Positions 10,739-23,352 of a stretch of 64,000 nt of DNA are shown one piece after another. Location: positions 1,798,001 through 1,862,000 of the forward strand of contig CM055606.1 of NCBI GenBank assembly GCA_029379385.1, written 5' to 3'. Position numbers and translations under genes: made by a program. The notes under the pieces were generated by a model. It had not been told where the DNA came from and ran no database searches. It was given only the letters and a program-made list of their open reading frames with translations. This DNA comes from Quillaja saponaria. Its lineage: Eukaryota > Streptophyta > Magnoliopsida > Fabales > Quillajaceae. Positions within the stretch are counted from its first letter, which is position 1; the number at the start of each line of letters is the position of its first letter.

Positions 10739-13700
10739 ATGGCTCGCTACGACCGTGCGATCACAGTGTTCTCGCCTGACGGGCACTTGTTCCAAGTGGA
10801 GTACGCCCTCGAAGCCGTCCGTAAAGGAAATGCCGCCGTCGGCGTTCGTGGTACAGATGTCGTCGTTCTCGGTGTAGAGAAAAAATCAACTGCCAAGCTT
10901 CAAGACTCAAGGTACACACACCTATTTGACTTCATAACATTGTGCATTATTTGGCGCACTTTTATTGGGCTTGTAGAATAAGATTTTCATTTGGGGTGTC
11001 AGAGTTCATTTTCTTGGGTGATTGGAAGTACGTTTTAATATATGAGAATTCTGGGTTAGGGTTTATTTTGTAAAAAATTATGCGTTTTTGGGATGTTTCT
11101 TAAATCCAATAAAGATTAATTTCGTGATGCAGTTACCTAGCTTGTTTCTGGGTTTCCTTCGCTGTTATATTTAATGGGTAATAACTGTATGCTGCTTTTG
11201 TTGTCTCTAAAATGATGATTTGGTTTAGGGTTTCGAATTTTGATTGCTCTATGCTTACTGGACGTGATATATTTTGGGTTACTCTGATCTTACGAGGTTA
11301 AATTACTCCACTTTATCTTCCAGTTTGAAGTACTTATGCTTTGTGATCTGAAGGCTGCTTAGATTACTGATGGAATTTGGTGACTTTTTTAAATCCGTTA
11401 ATGCATTTGGAATTTTGGAGCTTTTAGAATGGATGAACCCATCTAGATTATATTTGACATAAAAAAAAATGAAGATAATTGTGATACTTACGTCGAAAGG
11501 CTTAGCCTTTTGTAGTAGCCGAACATATATATTCACCTTTGCCAACAAATAATTGAGGAAAGGGAGAGAAGGTTATTATTGGTGCATGTTTTCAAGATCA
11601 ATTCTCCTAGTGCTCACCAATTCTGTTTGATGCTATCCACAGATCACTTAGGAAGATTGTGTCATTGGATGATCACATTGCATTAGCCTGTGCTGGTCTG
11701 AAAGCAGATGCACGTGTCTTGATAAACAGGGCTCGTATAGAGTGTCAGAGCCATAGGCTTACTGTTGAGGATCCTGTAACTGTTGAATATATAACACGTT
11801 ATATTGCTGGTCTGCAGCAGAAGTACACACAAAGTGGTGGTGTTAGACCATTTGGCCTTTCAACCTTGATTGTGGGTTTTGACCCATATACATCTGTTCC
11901 ATCTCTTTATCAAACAGATCCATCAGGAACATTTTCTGCATGGAAAGCCAATGCAACAGGAAGAAACTCAAATTCAATGCGGGAGTTTCTGGAAAAGAAC
12001 TACAAAGAAACTTCCGGGCAAGAAACGGTGAAGCTAGCAATTCGTGCTTTACTTGAAGTAACTCTCTATCTCTATCTCTCTCACTCTCTCACATTTCTGT
12101 TTGGTCTTTGCATACATGCAAGATTTGTTGTTACATTGATTATGCTTTTAAGGAAGCACTGGCATGTCTTTTTCAGTCCCTTGATTCGGTGTGAATTGCT
12201 CCCTCGTATGGGCTTAATTCCCTACGTAATTTGGTTCTTCCAATTCATTGTAGCTTGTCCAGACTAATATTGATGGACTATTGGATATTGTTCTTTCATT
12301 TTCTTATATACATAATAACGTCTTAGCCTATCATCATAATTAATGCAAACATTGACTTGGAATGGTATGAATTCCGCAAGTAGTTCATTTGGTCACTCTG
12401 TTCTGTTGATCTTCATCCTGATTTGTTTGCCTGGCTTAGTGACGTGTCAGAGTGTGCATATGTGTGTATCACTGATAAAGTTGGCCAACAAGTTGTTATT
12501 ATCAGTATATTAACTAAAGACATAAATAAATTTGTTTTAATTTTCTGCACATCTAATTCATCTTTGCTAGAAGATAGGATACTCTTACAAAGAAATAGTT
12601 TGAACATTAAGATGGTAAAGAATCTTATTTTAAGTGAGTAGAACAGCAACTAAAACTGTAAAGCTACAAAATCAACCAAAAGGAACTAGTTTAGAAAAAC
12701 AGTATAACTTGACCTTGAAATGTTCTCCATTGCTAGCTCTCCCTAGGTATAACTTGTGCTTAAAAGGTCCTCCATTGCTTGGTCTCCTGACTTGACTCTA
12801 CCTTAAGTTTAGCTGTTTTTAGAGATGCAGATAGCCTTTTTTTCATTGAAGAGGGGTAAATTGTTGAACAGAATTGCAATTCAGGTAGGTTAGTTCTCAT
12901 GGAAATTTTATTGCGCTCAAGATAGAAGACTATTTTGTGGCATATATTACATGGTGGAGGTGTAATAGGTTATAACTTGTTTATATAATATGAAGTGCAT
13001 ATTTAGACAAGCTCTAAGTTGAATGGCCTGGGCCTTCTTAGGGACTCGAGAAGAAGTCCCCAGGTTATCCCTCAAGGTAATTAAGCCATAGCCTGACCCA
13101 GCCCCTTCTGAAGCAGGTGGTGGAAGCATGCCATAGTAGTCCACATGAACTGTTTCTACTTACGTGGGCACATTTAGTCAACAATGGTCTTCATGGTGTT
13201 ATAATGACAAGAATGGAGGCCTACTGGGATTCCCATGTTTGGACTGATCACCTGTGCGACTTAATATAGGGAAAACTATTTACAGCATACTCTTCTATAT
13301 ACATATAATGATTTGAACACACAGTCAAGTTAGACCTCTGCATGTCAAAAATGGATTGCTTACCTTTCAGACTTAATATAGGTACAAGTTTTTTTGCTGG
13401 CTCTAGTCATTTAAAGTGAAGGTCTGAGTTGGAAGTGAAACTACTATATACTGTATTGGGCCCTTAGATTGTCAACCTATTTTAAGATGGCTATTTGGAT
13501 GAGAAGCATTCAAATGTGTTTTCTTTTATAGTAATAAGTAATCCAAAGGGGGCAAGATTTAGTAGGAAAATATTGTATAAGTGAAACAAAATGGCTTGGT
13601 TGTCGCATTCTACTTGAGAACAATTTTAGTTCATTGCTTCCATTGGTATTTAATCATCTCTTGTTTCAGCTATTGCAAATTTCCCAAATGCAATGATGCA

Positions 13701-13904
13701 AAAATTATTCCCTCTACCTTACAATCTGTATTTTGAATATAGGTTGTTGAGAGTGGAGGAAAAAATATAGAAATTGCTACGATGACGAAAGAGCATGGGC
13801 TTCACCAACTTGAAGAAGCAGAAATTGATGCCATTGTTGCTGAGATTGAAGCAGAGAAAGCAGCAGCAGAGGCTGCAAAGAAGGGCCCCCCTAAAGAAAC
13901 CTAA
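10739..13904 (+). CDS. PAD1: 20S proteasome subunit alpha type-7
   Basis: Structural alpha-ring subunit of the 20S core protease; it helps form the gate and docks regulatory particles in cytosol and nucleus. Three exons (10739-10911, 11643-12057, 13743-13904) join in phase to 249 residues, the expected family length. The N-terminus has the alpha signature [20 protein letters not shown] followed by [15 protein letters not shown]. The middle holds [40 protein letters not shown] and [20 protein letters not shown]. The C-terminus is [20 protein letters not shown] ending in KKGPPKET, an acidic, Ala/Lys-rich tail typical of plant PAD proteins. The ATG at 10739 gives the canonical MARYDRAIT start. 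Intron 2 is about 1.7 kb, long for this gene. Intact. Confidence 0.96.
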
Positions 13905-15780
13905 TTTTGCTAGTCTCATACATCTTTATCTTGCACTGTTTTAAGTCATTGAATTTTCATATCAACATTGTAGGTAACTCTCAAGACATAATTTCTTTGC
14001 GTTACTGCTTCCCCCATCCCCCAAGGATGTCAACTGCGATCATCCTCTTCCCTTTGTTGATCATTCTCTGACTCTGGTTTTATGATACTTTATTTAAATC
14101 ATCATGCATCGTTAAGGATATGTATCAAACGAAGTACCTAAATAAAGAAAGAATTGATAGGTAGAATGCAAAATCAATCCTGTCATCAGGTCTGAAATGG
14201 ATAAAAGTGGAAATCCGGGCTTTGAATAATTTGTTATGGCTTGAAGATAATTGAATAGTATCTCTCAATCTTGTAATCCTTATATCTCATGTTCAGAAGT
14301 TAAATCTGTGTTTACCCTCCTCTATTCCCAACTCACCTTTTTTTTTTCCTTTCCTTAAACCTTCTTTGATTGGCAGTGAATAATTTATGCTTGCTCTATC
14401 TTCTTCCAGTTGAACAAAAGCAAGGGGGGAAAAATATCTTCTTCCACATCATCAACCTGAAGTGTAACTCTTAAATTCCTTCATAACTCACCCCTAAGCC
14501 AAAAAGTATCTTGTTCACCTGGCAAGTAGGTATACCATTTGAAGGTTAGTATTTGGCGGGGGAAAAGAATAATTCCAACTTTACTCCATTAAAAAACAAA
14601 CATCAACTTTTTTCTACATTTTGCAGGAGTATTTGGACCACCTTTATAAATTCATCAAATCCCTTCTAAATTAAAAAATAAAAATATAGACAAGCTTATA
14701 TGCAAAAGATAATGTTGGGAGATATATATGTTTGGCAGGTAGAGGCTTAGGAGGATTTATTAACAAAATGAAAGATAAGATTTATACACCTATGGAAGTT
14801 AGTTACAAAATGAATTCGAGGGTCCAATAATTCAAATGAAGAGGAAAATTTATAATATTTGTTCATTCATATGGGTGTGATTCTGCGTTTAATGAAAGGG
14901 ATGGATACAGGCCTACATGGGATGACGTTGGGGTCCATCATTATCAAAGAAACATCTACAACCTAACAGCTGGGTATCCATGCATTTCAGCCACCCACTA
15001 TCATATCCTTAATTTGATTCTCTTTCATTCATTAATATTATATGCTTAATCTTAAATACAGCTCTCGCCAACCTAAAAAAGTTAGTTTCCTAATCAAGAA
15101 GTGTTTGATTACTAAATAAATATTAAATGGGTCCTACTAATAGTTAGGAATTAATTATTAAAATAAGTTATTAAATTAGTTCATCGTTATATCTTTCATT
15201 AATACTATTTGTTAAAATAACTTAAATAGTCTTTCACTTACCCTAACAACATCTAAGTCTAATCTTAATTTTAACTCAACCCTAATCTTAATCCTAACCC
15301 TTTTAAGTCATTAGGGTAATTGTCTGATCAAGTCAATGTTTCATGCTAGGGTACTGAACATTCCAGTTATCCTATACTAATTAATTAGGAGAACAGTGAA
15401 GGTCAAAAGGGGGTTTGCGGTTTGTGATTTTGGTCTTGAATGCAATGAGGAAGACAGGACAGAGAAGATGATGCTGACTTTGTAGTCTTTAGGAGAGGAG
15501 AGGGAACCAGTGACGAAGGTGACTGAGCTCAAAGGATCCACCCCCGCAACAAGGCACATGAGCCTACTACGGACAATTACACCCATAAAATTCGATTTGC
15601 CTCATTAAATTTTATTTGAGCTCAATTTCAACTTTAAATTATTTAAAACTCGCTAGTTTAATTTTATTAATACACATGAGTCTAAATTAGAAATCGGATT
15701 TTGTCCGTCAAGTGATAATTAAAAGAAAAAAAGAAACTATTTTTAGATTGACCGCTTAAAAACCCTATATATAGATATAT
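13905..15780. other. intergenic, 3' of the proteasome gene
   Basis: It holds the 3' UTR of the proteasome gene in its first few hundred bases and then AT-rich sequence. I found no protein-like frame and no RNA gene. Confidence 0.5.
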
Positions 15781-15788
15781 ATATATAT

Positions 15789-16070
15789 AAAGTTTTTCTA
15801 ACGGGTGTACAAATGATACTTGTTAAATTATAATAAATATAGTTATTGAAAATTAAAATTTTTTACAAGTAATTATTTATGTAATAAATAGTACTCAAAT
15901 CATGACCAACTATGATAATAAATGTTACAAATTTTTTTCGATTTATAGAAACTTAAAATATATATATATATATATGACCAACAAATTACCAAAATGTTTT
16001 TTATGTTTTTTTTTCTTATACATATTATAAATTTATAATATAAATATATATATATATATCAAAAAAGTTA
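15789..16070. mobile_element. MITE-like element, left copy of a two-member family (right end degraded)
   Basis: It starts with AGTTTTTCTAACGGGTGT and shares a series of words with the element at 17813-17991: TAAATAT, AATTATT or AATAATT, AAATAGTA, AAATCATGA, AACTATGAT or AACTAACGA, AATAAATxTTA and AAACTTAAAA. It is interrupted by several (TA)n tracts (around 15770, 15960 and 16045). The right terminus is not clear. Confidence 0.42.
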
Positions 16071-16643
16071 GATTCTCTACGAGATGATTGTTCACCAATA
16101 AATCTGTTTATTGATATAATAATTTGAGTTTTCTCTCAGTTTAATTGTTCTGTCTGCATAAACTATACATTTCCAAATAATGTTATAATCATATTTTTAT
16201 GGGAACGTACATACTCTTATCTTAAGTTGTTATAAAATTTAAATAGAGAATATGTGAACAAGTATATATCAAGTATGATCACTTGATTATAGAGACATAT
16301 TTAAAATTCGGCAACGATTTTAATTTTATAGGATTCGGGGATAAACGGGAATGGATCTTTTCAAAAGAATACTAGAGTGAGAGAATAGTTAAGTGAAGGG
16401 ATCAATATATCTCTGCAGTAGCCAAACTCATCTAATTGCCAACCCTAGCTACCTAGTATCCACAAAAAGAAGAAAGAACAATTCAGTCCATGCTACTTTC
16501 GAAAGGAAGACGTAGCCCTACTTTTTGGAAAGTTGTACCAACTTTTGAATATTGGAACACAAACCTAATATTTAAGCCACCAATCCACCTTAGTAAGTTC
16601 CTATAAGATCACTATGGCATGGCATAATTAACTTCACAAAAGG

Positions 16644-16654
<11 letters not shown>

Positions 16655-16680
<26 letters not shown>

Positions 16681-16681
16681 T
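16655..16681. repeat. (TA)n microsatellite after a poly-A tract
   Basis: A run of A followed by about a dozen TA units in non-coding DNA. Confidence 0.85.
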
Positions 16682-17111
16682 CTAAAGGCATTGAATTCCT
16701 CTTCCTCTAAACGTCAGAGAGAAAAATTAACAGAAAACAACCATGTATTATTTGATAACATTACATGAAGAGAAAGCACAATTTAGATGAACGAGACTAG
16801 AGTCGGATTTGGATCATCTGCAACATCAGTTATGTGGTATACATGTTGAAGGGAGGGAGAAACATCAAATTCCATCCCAAAAATGTATTTACTTCAAAAC
16901 AAATTTAATTTTTAAATTTTTTTTACTGATTCTTTTTTTTTCATACATGCTATCCTCGTATTTCAACAAATATAAAAATTTGGATCTGTTACTTGAGGGA
17001 ATTCAAAGTAATACCTAGGATATTTATTTTTAAGAATCAGTTGATTGAAGTCAGTATCTTGTCAGCTACATACTAATTGGTAACAACACAATGCTGTCAA
17101 TAACAAATCCA

Positions 17112-17285
17112 CAAGGCATGGTTCAAGTAATAAGGTACACTTAAGCTCAGCAGTTGAGGGTCTCTTTAATAGCAAGAGTTCAAACCTGTAGAAAAATACT
17201 GATAGGGAGGGACAACCCTAAACCTTAAATGAGATTAGGCTTCATACCCAAAGGGTATGGAGATACTCAATAGTGGGAAACAAAA
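17112..17285 (+). mobile_element. tRNA-derived SINE-like unit
   Basis: The left part contains GCATGGTTCAAGTAATAAGG, similar to an internal A box with flanks. About 55 bases on comes GAGTTCAAACC, close to the pol III B box (GGTTCGANNCC with substitutions). A further ~100 bases follow with no coding content. Box spacing and order fit a plant SINE. No target duplication was identified and the boxes are diverged, so it is probably inactive. Confidence 0.42.
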
Positions 17286-17812
17286 GAAAAACAATGATTT
17301 TTTGTCATTTTTCTAGTTGATGTATATTGTGAACATATATAGTGTGACATATAACATGCATGTTGCACAAAGGTTATGGATAATTCTCTTTAGCGATTAC
17401 AGGATTCAAACTTTTGGCTTCCTACTGAGATTGCACTTCACTTACCATGACCAATTATCTTTGATGCAAATATCACTAGTTTAGTTAGGCATCTCTTTTT
17501 AATTATTGACCCTTGAATTAGATTATTTTAATTTGGTGAGATATATGAAGATCCAGCTGAAGGAAACCTAAAGCTGGACCCACTACAAGAGTCATACACG
17601 TGATGTTGGTTGAAGAAGTTGAAGTTGAACCATTAAACAATTAAGGAGCTAGGTAGGATATGAAATAGAAAGCAATAATTTAGTTTCCAAAAACGATAAC
17701 CCTAAACCGCCCCCAAACATGTACATTTTTTTAGATTTTTAGTCCTATTCATTGAAACTTGAAGTGAGATTAGCTAGTGGGAAAGTAATATATATGTGAA
17801 TATATATAAAAT

Positions 17813-17991
17813 GAGTTTTTCTAAAGGTGTTAAGCTATAGTAAATATAATTTTAAAAATTAAATTTAAAAAAATAATAATAATTCATACATTAAATAGTA
17901 TTGAAATCATGATTAACTAACGAAATAAATATTATAAACTTCTTTTTATAAAAACTTAAAAAGTACCTTTGAATATCCGTTAGAAAAATCC
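17813..17991. mobile_element. MITE of about 179 bp
   Basis: The left end is GAGTTTTTCTAAAGGTG, and the reverse complement of the right end is GGATTTTTCTAACGGATA, so the two ends are imperfect inverted repeats. Flanks on both sides read TATAAAA, a possible target duplication, but the region is so AT-rich that this could be chance. It shares its left terminus and internal words with the element at 15789. Confidence 0.5.
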
Positions 17992-17999
17992 TATAAAAA

Positions 18000-19420
18000 T
18001 ATCTAAACAAAGCTTCTAATATCACTACCTAACACCTTCAAAAATTGAAAAAGAAAGAGAGTGACCACGGTTGAAAAGTAACCCCCTTTTCCCTTTTACA
18101 CAAGAAGAATTAATAAGAAGGGCATCAATTTATTTGGATTTGGTTTCAAATTAATTAGGGTGATACCACATAGCAATTGTTTCCTTTTGATCATGGCTAT
18201 CTATATCAATCTTTCTTTTAGATTGCCTTTTAGGAAATAGGAAATAGGAATTAAATTTATCTTCTTCTTCTCTATTTCTTTGTCATTTGTGCACCTACTT
18301 CTAAATTAATGAAACGATCATAATAACCTTATTGTTGATGATGAAAATATGGAGCCAAAAACACTGAATTGGCCTTGGCCCAAATGCCCATTTAGATTGG
18401 TCTTCAATGATATAAAATTATCGACATATCTATGTAAAGATAAAATGAAAGCAACACAAAACCTAGGTAGGGTATATTTCTTGAATATTATATACCTAAC
18501 TTTGAAGTTGGTTGGTTCATCTCATTGCCTAAATAATTGATGTTAGGAGGTTGGTACTTGGTAGGGTGATGTATGGTACTACGGATTGGCTGTTGTTAGT
18601 TCCTTTCTTTCATTCATGCTTTTTATAAGGTGATGAATAGATAAATGTATGTATGTAAATATACGTATAGGTTATATTAATTGTAAGTGGGGGACCATGG
18701 ATGCCATGATGTAGGTTACCCACCACTCCATCTTCTTCATTTCTCGTCCACTCACAGCTTATCCATTTCATCTAAATCAATATGCATATACCTTCTTCTT
18801 TTTCTTCTTTTTCTTCTTTTTTCTTTTTTTCTTTTTTTAAGAAAGAAAAATACATGATCCCAACCTAGTAAAGTTAATGAGATTTGACAATAAATCGAAT
18901 CAGACTTAATATTATCTAATTTAAAATTATACGAATTAGATATGATTCGAAAAAATATCTAGTTTAGCCGGAATCTAATTTGATCCTTGTTGAATTCATC
19001 GTGCCATAATCTGATTTAAAACATTCATAAATTGTTTAGGCACAAATTTGATCCATACCAATTGAACGTCATATCTAACACAATCGATGATCAAATTGTC
19101 ATCTATGACCATATAACAGAGAATCCCAGCTTTTTCTTGGCTATATAATAGAAAGGAGGGAAAAGAATATGAAAAATAATTAGAAGAAAGTAAGACTTTC
19201 TATGCTAAAAATAAACAAAAATAGGGGAAGAATTGGATTGAAATCAAATAACCAATAAATTGGAAGACATTCATTCGCCAATAATCTTCAACTGTACCAA
19301 TGCTATACTGCTATGCAATAGTATATATCTAATAATATAAATTAGAGAAGGGGGAAGAAGTATGAGAATACTATCAAATTCTCATTTCTCTCCACTCTTG
19401 TCTCTGCTATGCATTTCATA
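18000..19420. other. intergenic, downstream of the MYB gene
   Basis: AT-rich sequence with a pyrimidine-rich tract of CTTCTT/TTTCTT type at about 18790-18838. The part nearest 19420 should contain the MYB 3' UTR. No other gene was seen. Confidence 0.5.
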
Positions 19421-20340
19421 TTATTTCATCTCCAATCTTCTGTAATCCAAAACAACCCTTTTCAAACCCAAAATATCATAACCAGTATTGCTGCTGCTAG
19501 TGCTACCAATATTACCAATTCCACAGCTGCAATCCTTACTGTTCTGCAACCCCAAACTGCAAGCAAAACAAAGAGGGCTTCCCCCTCCACTCTTCAATTC
19601 ATCTGGTTGGTTTTGATATGGAGGGCTAATCCTTAGCTCAAGGTTCAAGTCAGGGCAACGTTCTTGAACATGGATTTTTGAATCTTTCTCTCCAAACCCA
19701 CTTGTGTTATCATTATTCTCTTCTTGTTTAACAGAAGAAGCGGCAAAAGATATTGTGGGGGCTTCTTGACTCTGAGTGGCCTCGTTAATTGGCCTATGAG
19801 TTGCAGGGTCAACACCTCTGTTTAAAAGCTTTCTTCTTATATGGGTGTTCCAGTAATTCTTTATTTCATTATCTGTTCTTCCTGGTAATCTCCCAGCAAT
19901 TAGAGACCACCTACATTAAAATTAACAAAACCCCATTAGTTTAATCTTGAAGTTCAAGACTTTTAATTAACATATACACCATATGGACAGATCACACTCT
20001 ATTTTCCTCTGTTTTATTAAGGAATGAGACTCTGTTTTGCTCTGTTTCTAAAAGGAGCAATAAAATCGTGGGCTTACTTGTTACCAAGGAGGCTATGGAG
20101 TTTGATTATGAGTTCGTCTTCTTCTTCAGTGAAATTCCCACGTTTGAGGTCAGGACGGAGGTAGTTGATCCAACGAAGACGGCAGCTTTTGCCACATCTG
20201 AGAAGGCCAGCAGCTTTGGGAAGTGAACGCCAGCAACCTTCACCATGAGCCCTGATATAAGCTCTGAGTCGATCATCTTCTTCTTTGGTCCACGCACCTT
20301 TGTTTGTATGAGCTTTTTCACAGCAAGGAGACCTTCCCAT
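19421..20340 (-). CDS. R2R3-MYB transcriptional repressor, subgroup 4 (MYB4/MYB308-like)
   Basis: Nuclear DNA-binding repressor; characterised subgroup-4 members lower phenylpropanoid, lignin and flavonoid gene expression. Two exons (20340-20078 and 19910-19421) join in phase to 250 residues. The N-terminus is [20 protein letters not shown], with R2 and R3 carrying the regularly spaced tryptophans. R3 has the bHLH-interaction signature (E-L-x2-K-x3-L-x6-L-x3-R in [20 protein letters not shown]). After the MYB domain come the C1 motif ([14 protein letters not shown]), an EAR repression motif (PDLNLEL), a cysteine cluster ([16 protein letters not shown]) and the GY motif (GYDILGLK, then LDYRRLEMK at the end). 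The single intron in the R3 region is at the position common for this clade. The last pair of the cysteine cluster is C-x-C, whereas the usual zinc-finger-like form is C-x2-C. The exact orthologue is uncertain. Confidence 0.92.
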
Positions 20341-20911
20341 TTAGTACAATTTATAGTAGTAGTAGTAGTAGTCAAAGTCTCGATTTTTTTTTTCCTTCAG
20401 CTTTAGAAGAAGGAGGATGGTGGAATTAGAATTCTAAAATGGAGGTTTTGTTTCTTGTTTGTCTGGACACCAAGTCCAGCCTTTGCAATGACTTGAAATA
20501 TGACTTTATAGGCATTTGAATTTTGAGAGAGAGAGAGAGTGAGGGTGTTAGTGATGGAACCTAATTGCTTCTAGATGTGAGTTGGTGAGACAGGTTAGGG
20601 ACTGAGAGAGTGGCAGGTGACCTCTCTTTCTTTGGTGATATTACCATCAAATCATATAATAAGTTGAAGGGACATTAATTATGTGCACTATTGAGTTTGG
20701 TGTAAAGTAGAATATATTATAGTATAAGGAAGACAAGGTTTGATCTCGATGATTAACAAATAATAAAAGTTAAATATGTTCGAGTAAAATGACATGTTAA
20801 AGTTAATCGTCTCTGAACAGCTTAAACTTTTAGGTTCAAATTTGCTTACTATTTTGTATTCATGTTGTTGTTGCAAGATTTGTTCTGAGTTGAAGTATTG
20901 TTTTTTGGACT
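20341..20911 (-). promoter_or_regulatory. proximal promoter and 5' UTR region of the MYB gene
   Basis: This is the stretch between the MYB start codon and the repeat-bounded element that begins at 20912. It contains a (GTA)n-type short repeat right upstream of the ATG (20355-20373) and a GA-rich tract near 20528-20542. No specific cis element is claimed. The proximal promoter is at most about 570 bp before transposon-derived DNA starts. Confidence 0.45.
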
Positions 20912-21106
20912 TGTCAGCACTCAAATGCTTAAGTAGAGATAAACAAATATGGAAGTAGAGAGATAAAGTGAAAGAGAATAAGAAGCTTTATCTTGGAGAC
21001 TTAAGCTCCTATATATATAGAGTCACCTGCATAATGATATCATGACATGTGTCCAAGACACTCCATGTAACGTTAGTATAAGGTTGGGTCCAATCCTGTA
21101 CTAACA
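20912..21106. repeat. left terminal direct repeat
   Basis: TG...CA-bounded 195-bp repeat paired with 24910-25105. It includes a TATATATATAGAG motif that could be an LTR TATA region. Confidence 0.65.
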
Positions 21107-23039
21107 TCAATCCCCTCAAAACAAGTTTGATAAACGAAGTGAATCAAACTTGAAGTTGATAAGAGCAAAACCGAGCTATCGAGATTGAAATCGTGAAGAT
21201 CAAAATCATGGCAATCGAGCTCAGATAGACTGAGATTATAAGATTGAATTTCAAAACGAGATTTAATGAAGATCGTGATAATATGGTGTCCTAGTTAAGA
21301 ACATGATTAAGTTGGAGTGAAAAGGTTCTCGGTTAGTGAAAACAACGAGATCAAGATTGGGACCTTCGAGCCACGAGGATGACAAGGTTAAAGTCTTTGA
21401 TATATTTGTGTTTATGTCGAGTTTTTCATCAGTTCAAATCGTGAGAATGGCAAGGGCAAGATTGAAAGCTCTTCATGTCGTGAGAACGACTAGGACTAGG
21501 TTGAAGTACTTAGTTAGGAGCTAAAATTACAAAACTATCGCTTTAAAAATTTAAATCAAGGTTTAGGAGGACAGTCAATCCAGGATTGTGATTTTTGTTT
21601 GATTAAGTGCCATCAGTCTTAAAATAAATAATGGAACATGTGTGTATTACATACTTCCACCTTTTTAAGAACGAACTGGAAAGTTCAGGTTTATACCTTT
21701 GAAGATTACTTATAGCTCTGGTCGGTAGCCCTTTTTATGTACCTGTAACCTATCTCATATTTTCAACATTAACATGTTAGATTTCTCATGTAATATGACC
21801 AAGGAAGATTTTATTATAATAGTGTTGGGGTGGGCTTTATACTCCCTTTGTCATGTTTCATAAATGATTTGTAAGTTTTTAGTTACCATGACCAATTTGT
21901 GTGCAAATGAGAGACCTAAATTGAGGTCGTATTGCCCAAAAGTAAAGCTCTTAGGCTCCTTGTGTCACTAAATAATGACTTGCAATTGATTAATAATTTA
22001 TATACTTGGTTCGTTATCCGTCAAGTTGAACTCTTTTGTCTTGCTTGCAGTTGATCTTGTTTTTCTTTTACCTTCGCCCTGGTTCGGTCCCACCTATTTT
22101 TTTGCTAGCAAGTTATGAGCTCTAGCCTTGCTTGGTGTAGAGGTAAGCTCTTGGCTCTAACCTCTTTCTTTGAGGGCGAGCTATGGGCTCTAACCCATTT
22201 CTTTTCTAACAATAAGAATTTTTTGCAACTATGACCAAATAGCTTATCTCAACAGAAGATTCATCAGACACATATAAGGGTAAACATGTAATTGTATGTT
22301 TTACGATTAGTAATTATGCAATAACATGTCAGAAATATAATGCAATTACTTGATCAAGCTGTGTAAGGTGATCAATTTAATAGATTGATCCCAAGCTATA
22401 AATTGTAGGGCGTGGACGAGGTGAATTATCAGTCCACTATGCCTTAAGGTGCTAATTACCTTATTAAGTTAATAGTTGTGCTCATCTTTATGATGGCCTC
22501 CCAATTATAATGGTTAGGCGAGCTCATGAACCACACAGAATAACTTAATATTTTAAAGGTTGGTTTGCATTGGAATATACTTGTTTGTGATTAACATGTA
22601 ATCAAACATTTTAAGCAAGTATAAAGTGAGCTAGACATGCGATTCTAGGTGATTTCTATGCAAATACGAGCTTAACATGCAATCTATAAAAACATAAAAG
22701 TTTATAGGCTATTTGTGCAAAAATCATAAAATTTTAGGCGATTTAAGAAATTTAGGGCCTATATGCAGTTCTCTAGGAATTTTTATGCAGCTAATTTGAA
22801 TTTATAAAGGTAAGGTATATTTGTAAGCTATGTAAGATATTTTGGTAAACTCAATCAATTATGGAAGTTGTGGATTACCCATGTAATTAAGAAAATATTT
22901 AGGCCAACATTGAAACTATATTAACAATTGGAGCCTAATCAGAGAATATATAAAATATTTTCTTTTGAAAGATATGGTCCATGTGTGTAATAATGTAGGC
23001 CTAACAGTAATTTAGAAAACCTGTTGGGAATGGGCCAAG

Positions 23040-23350
23040 CTCCACAAGTTAGAGCTGCTGGGTCTAGATGAGCTTTTGGCTTGGACGAGCTACTAGCCAC
23101 TGGCCTAGAAGAGCTTCTGGCTTAGATGAGTTGTTAACCTAGACGACATGTTATCCTGGAAAATTTGTTGAGGGTGGATGGGGATACTGTCATGGACAAT
23201 CTGCTGGGCTCTAGATGGGCTGCTACCCTTAATAATGAGCTATTGACTTGGACGGCCTGCTATCCTAGATAACCTATTGGGCCCTGGACAGGCTCTTGCC
23301 TTAGACGAGCTGTTGGCCTAGACTACCTACTAAGGCTGGACGAACTTCTG
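23040..23350. repeat. degenerate minisatellite inside the element
   Basis: Repeating words of about 20-25 bp around GAGCTGCTGG, GGCTTGGACGAGC and CTAGACGA. The same repeat resumes at about 24580-24625 on the far side of the nested transposon (GCTGCTGTCTAGGATATGCT), showing that the block was continuous before the insertion. Confidence 0.6.
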
Positions 23351-23352
23351 CT

